Positions 56,786 through 64,000 of a stretch of DNA of 64,000 nucleotides are shown here, one piece after another. The notes below the pieces were generated by a model that ran no database searches, was not told where the DNA came from, and saw only the letters and a list, made by a program, of their open reading frames with translations. Position numbers and translations under genes: made by a program. The stretch comes from Isoetes taiwanensis. Its lineage: Eukaryota > Streptophyta > Lycopodiopsida > Isoetales > Isoetaceae. Location: positions 5,176,488 through 5,240,487 of the forward strand of contig JAJEKV010000053.1 of the NCBI GenBank assembly GCA_021234155.1. The letters run 5' to 3'. The stretch's first letter is position 1; the number at the start of each line of letters is the position of its first letter.

Positions 56786-59700
56786 GAATTAGGGACCATC
56801 AGGATTATGTGTTGGAACATAAACAGCCTGAATTCAACTAAAGTAGCAACTATGAGTGATATTGTTGAACAAGTAGATGTTTTCTTTCTGTTAGAAACTT
56901 GTGAAAATGAGGAAAGAGGGATATTAGACATTCCAGGTTTTATATGTCTTCACTCGGTATGGCATCATAAGCACTGGCGGCTTAAAGGATTCGGTGGGAT
57001 TGCTTGTTACATAAAACAAGAGCTGCGAGGGATGATACAGTTAGTACATGGCATAAAATCTTTGCAATATATATGGATTGAGATATTGGGACCTTTGAAT
57101 AAAATATATATAGCAGGGTGCTACTACCCGCCACGTGAATCACCAGTGTATAACTGGGGGCAAATAGATAGGGATGATCCCTTTTTTGACCTGGAACAAG
57201 ATGTCCTAAAGTTAATGCAACAGGGAGAAGTGATCCTAATGGGTGACTTCAATGGCAGGATAGCACAGAAGCAAGCAGCAATGACTAGTATCGAAGGAGA
57301 TCCTTTGTGGATGGAAATGAATGACGGAAATGAGATGAAGGAACTAGGGTGGCATAGAGAGTCAGCAGATAGAATTAGGTGGCCCACACCACAAGGAAAT
57401 CATGTGCTAAATATGTGTACAGGGCTCGATATGGTCATCTATAATGGTCTCCAAAAATACAGGAATCTGGTAAGCCCACCTGTAGAGGTGCTAGTGTGGT
57501 GGATTTAGTGATAGCTAGCCCAAGATTAATGAGAACCATTTCAGATGTAGATGTTGGTGAAGAAAGGACAGAATCAGATCATGTGCCTATCTTTGTTACC
57601 ATGCATATTAAACCCCAAGAGATTGCAAGAAAAGTAGTAGACAGCTCTAGCAAAAAGATATACATGCGGTATAACAAAGCGGAGGAGTACAACTCCTTAT
57701 GTGAATCCTGTGCCATGTGCAAGGATTGGCCTGAAAAGGTGGAAGAGCTTACTGTGAGCCTTAGTGAATTGGTAATAGAGGCAGCAAAGAAATGTTTTGT
57801 CTCCCAACGCAGGTTAAAAGGGCTCCCGTGCAATAGCTGGTTTGATGAGGAATGCAAAACAAAACGACAAAAATTTAAACATGCAAGAGGGGAGGAGAAA
57901 ATCATGGCTAAAAGGGAATATATGCTACTAGTGAAAGCGAAAAAAGAAAAAGTTCCTATACCAAAAACACATGCGAATGATTGGAGATTTGCTGGTAGAG
58001 CCTAAGAAATTTTGGGCAAGGCTTAAGCCAAGAATGGAACAGGGTGAGTTGCTTGAGGTAGAACCATTACTCAGCCAAGTTAAAAAAATATACAATGTAC
58101 CTGGCATAAAAGACACTGCTCTAGCAGATTTCAATGTAGAATGGGATTTCACAATGGAAGATATACAGGGGGGGTTAAAAACACTGGCAAATGGGAAAGC
58201 TGCAGATAACTTGGGGCTGGTTGCAGAGATGTTTAAGTGGGCAGGAGATGAGATACACAAAACATTGCTGAAATTAATGAATATGGTATTGAGAGAAGGC
58301 TTCCCACGGGAATGGCAAATAAACAGGGTTGTTCCCTTGCATAAAGCGGGTGATAAGTCAGATCCCAGCAACTATAGGATGATTATGATCAGTAGCCTAT
58401 ATGCTAAGCTTTTTGCCACTATGGTTAATAGCAAACTAAGCGGATGGGCAGAAGAAATGGGTGTACAGGATATAGGACAAGCGGGTTTTAGACCCAAACG
58501 GTCCACTACAGATCACTTGGTTACTTTGAGAGCGATGATGGATACAGTTACAGGAACAAGGAAACCACTTTATATGTTATTTGTAGATTTTACAAAAGCT
58601 TTCGACATGGTGGACAGAGACAATTTATGGGAACGTATGGAAAAACTGGGGGTGCCAAACGAATTAAAGCAAGCAGTCAAAATACTATATGAGAAGGTAC
58701 TTGTGCAGCTATCTTTTCCTTATTTTAGAGAAGGTCAGGAACCAGTAGTAAGCAACATAGGGGTAAAGCAAGGATGTCCCATGTCTCCCACTCTTTTTGG
58801 GTTGTTCATAGACCAACTAGAAGATTGGATGATGCAGAACGGAGGGGATGGTATGGCTCTAGAGAGGTTTGTGGTGTTCTTACTCTTATATGCGGATGAT
58901 GTAGTGCTTTTGTCAAGGTCAATTGCTGGAATACAGAAACATTTAGATGGATTGGCTGAATTTTGTGACCACAAGAGTATGAAAGTGAACATGGGAAAGA
59001 CTAAAATAATTGTGTTTGGGGCAAACAAAGTGGATCACATACACCTTGTTTACAAAGGGGAACCGGTAGAACTGGTGGATTCATATAAATACCTAGGGAT
59101 ACAGGTTGATAAAAGTCCGAGTTGGAACTATGCTGTAGAGCAGAGGATAAATGGTGGGCTAAAAGCATTGTATAGTATGCAGCGCAGCAGTAGAAAAAAT
59201 GAGATTTGGAACTTCCAATTGAAAAAGCAGTTATATGGGGTTCTAGTGCAAACAGTATTGTTATATGGCTGTGAGGTATGGGCTCCAGGTTTGGCTGAGG
59301 AGACTTGGAGGAAAATAGAAAAGGTACAGAAGAAGTTTCTCAGAACAGAGCTCGGTGTTAAATCACAGACACCATATGACATGCTATTGGCCGAGTGTGG
59401 GATGACATCATTGCAATCAGAAGCCCTGTGCCGAACGCTTAAGTATGTATGCAAGGTACAGGAAATGCCTGTATCAAGTTTACCACGATTGGCCTTAGAG
59501 GCAACGAAATACAAAGGGTGGTATGCCGATATACAAAATTGGATGAGAAAATGGGATTTAGATGTATCTGGATTGGCCGAACATCATGCGGATATTAGGG
59601 AGTGGGTATTGGAACATGTTATGGAGAAATCATGGAGAGTGCCAAAAGTCAAGAAGGAATATTACAGGCGGAATATCAGCCCACAGCTTCAGGTTCCAAG

Positions 59701-60109
59701 ATATTTGAGAGAAGGTGTGTCATTAAAGTTAAGACATACAATTGGCAGAATGAGACTTAGCTCACATCATCTTGGCGTTGAAGTTGGGCGTTGGAGCAAT
59801 ATTCCCCACGAGCTGAGACTCTGCAAGCTATGCAAGATGGGAGTGGTTGAGGATGAAATGCATGTGCTTCTACAGTGCCCGCAATACAAAAGCATCAGAG
59901 ATACATACGATATTGTTTGTGGTAACTTGATAGCTTTCTTTGATATGCCAGGTAGCACAATCGGTAACTATATTGTTAAAATTTTGGATCATAGGGATAT
60001 AATGTTGAGGAAACTTAACATCCAAGAGATACAAGAGGATGAGTTAGAGGGGTCTAGTAGTGCATTTCTTTCAGAGGATGCACTAGAGGATATATTTTAC
60101 AATCTGTAA
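56786..60109 (+). pseudogene. LINE B ORF2 (APE endonuclease, RT, Cys/His C-terminus)
   Basis: The endonuclease carries WNINSLN, FFLLETCENEE, YYPPRESP, LMGDFNGRIA (about 57,237-57,270) and SDHVPIF. RT carries LANGKAADNLGLVAEMFKWA, HKAGDKSDPSNYRMI, FVDFTKAFDMVDRDNLW, VKQGCPMSPTLFGLF and YADD at 58,889-58,900. The C-terminus has SSHHLGVEVGRW and CKLCKMGVVEDEMHVLLQC. Frameshifts occur near 57,490 and near 57,950 (in an A-rich run). From 57,971 the frame is open for 712 codons to the stop at 60,109. It is in the same frame as ORF1 across one UAG. The only early ATG is at 56,807, just before WNIN. One repaired indel each side would leave a complete ORF2, so the copy may be recent or the indels may be sequencing errors. 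Confidence 0.87.
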
Positions 60110-60121
60110 GTGTATAGTTGA

Positions 60122-60152
60122 GCGTCACATAGACCTGGTGGTCTGCAGACGC
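60122..60152 (+). other. Conserved 3' stem-loop of LINE B
   Basis: The outer stem GCGTC/GACGC and inner stem AGACC/GGTCT enclose TGGT. Compared with copy A, the outermost pair is G-C instead of A-T, a compensatory change that supports a real RNA structure. Confidence 0.75.
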
Positions 60153-60172
60153 ATATCTATAAACATTTCATT

Positions 60173-60174
<2 letters not shown>

Positions 60175-60261
<87 letters not shown>
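60175..60261. repeat. (TC)n tract between LINE B and LINE C
   Basis: About 43 CT dinucleotides. It is the tail of LINE B and the 5' boundary of LINE C, whose first ATG follows within a few bases. Confidence 0.97.
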
Positions 60262-60263
<2 letters not shown>

Positions 60264-60265
<2 letters not shown>

Positions 60266-61296
60266 GGCTTGATCCACGATTAAGCTCAAAACTAGGGCAC
60301 AAAAAAACAAGGAAAAAATCTCCCAATCAGACCCTGCTGTTCACGAAAAAGGACCCGGTGCTAAATCGGGATCCCAGTCCCATGGTAGCGTGCAGAAGGG
60401 GGCTCCTAAACCAGGAGCCCCAAGAAACAAACAAAAAGCAGCAGCATCCGATGCAGAAGGAGATGAATCAGAGGCAGAATCCGGGAGCATGCATAAGGTT
60501 TCGGCTGATGGAAATCCAGGTACGTGTCCTCCTTTGTGTGGATTTAATATCTGGCTAGGGATGGGCATAGCAGGGATGCAAGGGATGCATGGGATACAGA
60601 ATAGCATAGCAGGGATGCAATCTATAACAGGGCAACAGGTCCCCAACGATTTGATGCCAATGTTAAGCCAGGTTATCAGTGAACTCTCTGCAACAAGAAT
60701 AATGATGATGAAAATGATGGAGCTGATGGAAACATCTCTGAAATCCCTGTCTCTTAACCTGGCAGAGCTCAAAGCAGAAAACCATCCATGAAAAGAGAGT
60801 TAGAAAGTCTGAAAACACAAAGACAAGAAGACTGCTATGAATTTGACAGAAATGATGAAAATGACTCGTTGAAGGAAGTGGTTCAGAAATTGAATCAAAG
60901 ATTTGATGATCTCAAAGAGCAGCAAGACAGGCAAAGCAGGGCCCTTAATCTGCGAGTAGCTGGCTTGCCTGAAAAAGAAGACGAAAATGTTAAGAATGAG
61001 GTTGCTGAATTTCTAGCACAACAGATCAATGGGATAGTAGAGGCTTTCAGAATTGGAAAGCCAAATGGAAAGGACAGGAATATAGTGGTGAAGTTCTCTC
61101 ATAGAGATCATAAAAATGCAGTACTGTCAAAGAGGAAAACTTTGAGTGGAAAGAAGATATGGATCAACGAAGATCTCACACAAAATCAATATATGCAGCA
61201 CAAACTAGAAATACAAAAATGAAAGAGGCCAAGCAAGCAGGAAAACAAGCAAAATGGAGAAAAGGCAAAGTAGTGATAGAAGATGTAGGGGAATAG
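60264..61296 (+). pseudogene. LINE C ORF1
   Basis: ATG at 60,264 is followed by a stop at the third codon; the same frame is then open to about 60,790. The N-terminal part is basic and Ala/Pro/Gly-rich (KPGAPRNKQKAAASDAEGDE), followed by the Met/Gly stretch and helical segments. After a frameshift at about 60,788 come a coiled coil (KLNQRFDDLKEQQDRQ), the RRM-like part (ALNLRVAGLPEKEDENV, EAFRIGKPN, NIVVKFSHRDHK) and KIWINEDLTQNQYMQHK. A second frameshift at about 61,222 leads to KEAKQAGKQAKWRKGK and a UAG at 61,294-61,296 in frame with ORF2. Confidence 0.78.
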
Positions 61297-64000
61297 GAAT
61301 TGCAGGCCATCAGGATTTGTACGTGGAATATCAACGGATTAGATAGCAACAAAGTAGCTTCTGCCGGAGATGTTCTCAATCAATGGGATGTAATCTTCTT
61401 GACCGAAACACATGAACATGAGGAGGCGGGTTTGCCAATCATAACGGGATACCAAGTTCTACATTCAGAGTGCTATGGAGACATAGAGGTTTTGGAGGGG
61501 TAGCGTGCTACGTGAAAGAAGGGCTGGAAATTGTGAAATTGAAGAAAAAACACTGTACAAAACAATTCATTGTGATCGAGATACCAGGGAGGCATAAGGC
61601 AACATATGTAATAGGCTGCTATTTTCCTCCAAGGGAGTCCCCTACGTATGACCGCGCGAACATGGACAGGGATGACCCTTTTCACCACTTGGAACAGGTA
61701 GCTTTGGAATTGATGGAATTGGGGGATATAGTCATAATGGGAGATTTTAATGGAAGAATTGCAGACAAACAAGCATACATAAGCAGTCAATCAGGGGAAC
61801 CCGTCTGGATGGAAAGAATGGATGACGAAGAAATGCGGATAGCAGGTTGGGCCAGGCAAACATCAGATTCATATGAATACATTATGCCACAAGGGAATCA
61901 TCTGCTTAATATGTGTGGCGGCCTAGGAATGCTTATTCTTAATGGGATTCCACGTTTTGCAGACACTCATAAATGCACTTCGAATGGGACAGGGGGAAGA
62001 GGATCTAGTGTAGTGGATGTGGTGATTGCACAGGCTCAGTTCATAGACAAAATATTGGCTTTCACAGTTGGGGAAATAAGACCAGAGTCCGACCATGTGC
62101 CTATTGTAATTAAGCTTGAAACCTGGAAAGGAAATCCTGTACAAAAGAAGGGCCACAAGTATGGAGGAGTGAAAATGAGCTACAAGAAGGCAGACACATA
62201 TATGAAAATGTGCGAAGAAAGGTCGCAAGCTCTAATATGGCCAGATACTGCTGCAGAAATCAGCACAATGCTCACAAACATGCTTCTGGAAACAGTGGAG
62301 AAATGCTTTACTTCTCATAGAAAAATGAAGGGGCTCCTTTTTAACATCTGGTTCGATGCAGAATGCAGGGCAGAAAGAGAGCGATATAAGAAGGCAAGTC
62401 AGCAAGAGAAACCAGCCATAAGGAAAACATATTTCAAGCTGTTGAGGTATAAGAAAAGGGGATTTCTGAGAAAAAAACAGGAAGAGCTAGTTCTAGAACT
62501 CATCGCCAAATCAAAAAGGTTTTGGAATAGACTAAAAGGGACAACAAAGGGACTCACTACCAAGCTAGAGGAGAGAACTTACTTGGACATTTGAATAAGT
62601 TATACCATATTGCAAATGTGGATGATAGCGACATGCGGCAATGACATTATGGAAATACTTGAGAGGAGGATGTAATTCATGGGCTCTGCGAAACTTGCCA
62701 ATGGCAAACCAAAGGGATGCAAGGGGCTGATCAGCGGAAATGCTTAAATGGGCAGGCCCAAACACTACACAAGTCATAGTCAAGATGCTAAATGCAGCAG
62801 CAAGAGAAGGTTTCCCATCCACATGGCAAATAAGCGAGAAGTCTTGGATTCATAAAGCAGGAAGTGAGACCGATCCAGGAAACTATCGAATGATAATGGT
62901 AAGCAATATTTTTTCTAAACTTTTTGCATCCATTGTTGAACAGAAACTAAGTTTATGGGCAGAGATACATGGAGTTAGAGCAAAGGGCCAAGCAGGTTTC
63001 AGATCTAAAAAGTCTACCATAGACCATCTTGTTACTCTCAGAGCAGCCATGGACTCTATAAAAAAATGAAGAAACCTCTGTTTTGCATTATTTGTAGACC
63101 TAACCAAGGCTTTTGACATGGTTAGGAGAAGCAACTTTGTGGGGAAAGAATGGAGCACATAGGGATCCTGTGACCATGAGAAATCAACGGTTGCTTGTTT
63201 GTATGAGAAGGTTCTTATTCAGCTGTCCTCTCCTCTAGTGGAGGAATGCAAAGAGTTTGTACATAGTAATGTTGGGGTTAAACAGGGGTGTCCGCTGTCC
63301 CCAACTCTATTCGGCATTTTCATTGATGAACTGGAATCCTGGATCACACAAAAAGGCGGCGAAGGAACAATAGTAGGTGGCTATGCTCTGTTATTGCTCC
63401 TGTATGCAGATGATATAGTGTTATTATCAAGAAGTAAAAAGGAGACTCTGAGAAACATTTAGATGTGTTAGAGGCATTTTGTGACAGGATGCAAATGAGT
63501 GTAAACTTAAAGAAAACCAAGATCATAGTATTTGATACAAAGACGGATGACTTCACCTTCACATTCAAGGGAGAAAAAGTAGATTTGACAACACAATACA
63601 AATATCTTGGGCTCTTTGGTAGACGAGAATTACAAGTGGAACAAGGCAAGTAGAACAAAAAAGCGGATCTTTGGTTTGAAAGCCTTGTTTTCCATGCAAA
63701 GAAGATGCAAGAAAGCGGAGATTGTAGATTTTGGACTTAAAAAAATGCTATACAAGGCGGCTTGTTCAAGCGGTTGTATTATATGGATCGAAGTGTGGGG
63801 ACTGGTCTATCTCGGGATATGTGGAAAAGGATTGAGAAAATCCAAAAGAAATTCTTGATGTGAGCTAGGAGTTAAACTCCAAGCGCCTTATGAGATGCTC
63901 TTAAGTGAAAGCAGGGGCTGATCCCATTGGAAGGGAGGCAATATGCCATTTCTTGCATTATTACAAATTAAAGTCCGGGAACATGGATGAAAGGCGCGCA
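61297..64000 (+). pseudogene. LINE C ORF2, partial at the window end
   Basis: Endonuclease motifs WNINGLD, FLTETHEHEE, YFPPRESPTY, IMGDFNGRIA (about 61,735-61,765), RGSSVVDVVIAQ and SDHVPIV are present. The region linking endonuclease to RT (about 62,570-62,750) is heavily damaged. RT resumes with MLKWAGPNTTQVIVKMLNAA, NYRMIMVSNIFSKLF, QAGFRSKKSTIDHLV, VKQGCPLSPTLFGIFIDELE and YADD (63,403-63,414), with further frameshifts near 61,490, 63,070 and 63,460. No ATG occurs between the UAG and the WN motif, nor for many codons after it. Confidence 0.82.

Larger units (their letters stand above)
55671..60174 (+). mobile_element. LINE copy B (best preserved)
   Basis: Begins GGGAGATCGATTTGCTACAG immediately after (TC)n, with a leader of about 85 bp. 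It contains an open ORF1, an ORF2 with two single-base frameshifts, a 3' stem-loop and ATTTCATTTCA leading into (TC)n. It is the most intact member of the array and probably the youngest, or the least affected by errors. Confidence 0.9.
60262..64000 (+). mobile_element. LINE copy C (runs off the window)
   Basis: Starts within a few bases of (TC)n, has almost no leader, and continues past the window end. Both ORFs have stops and frameshifts. ORF1 differs from A and B in its N-terminal half, including a Met/Gly-rich stretch (GMGIAGMQGMHGIQNSIAGM) absent from the others, so this is a distinct subfamily. Confidence 0.85.

Noticed and set aside
50917-60174. The possibility that LINE A and B are one tandemly duplicated locus
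   Set aside because: The copies differ throughout both ORFs and untranslated regions, and junctions lie exactly at (TC)n tails, which fits separate insertions better. It remains open until flanks of other copies are compared.

Overview
This is a plant nuclear window dominated by mobile elements. The plant calls that support this are a 4-hydroxyphenylpyruvate dioxygenase (HPPD)-like gene with an intron at what I recall as the usual plant position, a fasciclin-like arabinogalactan (FLA) pseudogene, an LRR-receptor relic, and Ty1/copia, Ty3/gypsy, LINE, hAT-like, CACTA-like and Helitron-like elements. High repeat load, long (CT)n tracts and unusual LINEs would fit a large, repeat-rich genome, perhaps a non-flowering land plant. 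The species cannot be named from the sequence.

Layout. 1-2,510: SINE-like head, a tandem duplication, an old LINE relic and a Helitron-like 3' end. 2,510-8,620: an LRR relic, then an FLA pseudogene split by a 4.55-kb LTR retrotransposon with an exact GATCA duplication, which itself holds a 1.5-kb inverted-repeat element. 8,800-13,610: a hAT-like MITE and two more LINE relics. 14,873-17,533: a CACTA-like element. 18,459-20,640: the HPPD-like gene (minus strand), the only plausible host gene, although one iron-ligand histidine is replaced by cysteine. 20,874-23,457: a perfect foldback and a complete hAT-like element with an 8-bp target duplication. 26,617-29,545 and 42,945-44,770: two inverted copies of an element whose core is a GAATCT minisatellite. 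29,833-40,904: a complete but frameshifted Ty3/gypsy element (LTRs, GTGGT duplication, gag, PR, RT, RH, INT) with a further coiled-coil ORF between integrase and the 3' LTR. 41,670-42,282: a decayed FCP1-type phosphatase. 45,181-45,297: a dense CATGCA cluster. 46,065-47,710: a truncated copia element with its primer-binding site.

50,748-64,000 is the most unusual part. Three members of one LINE family lie head to tail, and each begins directly at a (TC)n tract. The two with visible 3' ends stop in a shared stem-loop and an ATTTCATTTC(TC)n tail. In all three, the ORF1 C-terminus and ORF2 share one frame separated by a single UAG, and two of the three have no AUG at the start of ORF2, which suggests stop-codon readthrough. 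Their ORF1 looks like the animal L1 type (coiled coil, RRM-like, C-terminal domain) rather than the zinc-knuckle type usual in plants. Together this suggests a (TC)n-microsatellite-associated LINE family with readthrough-coupled ORFs.

All calls are by eye. No alignment, folding or database search was run.
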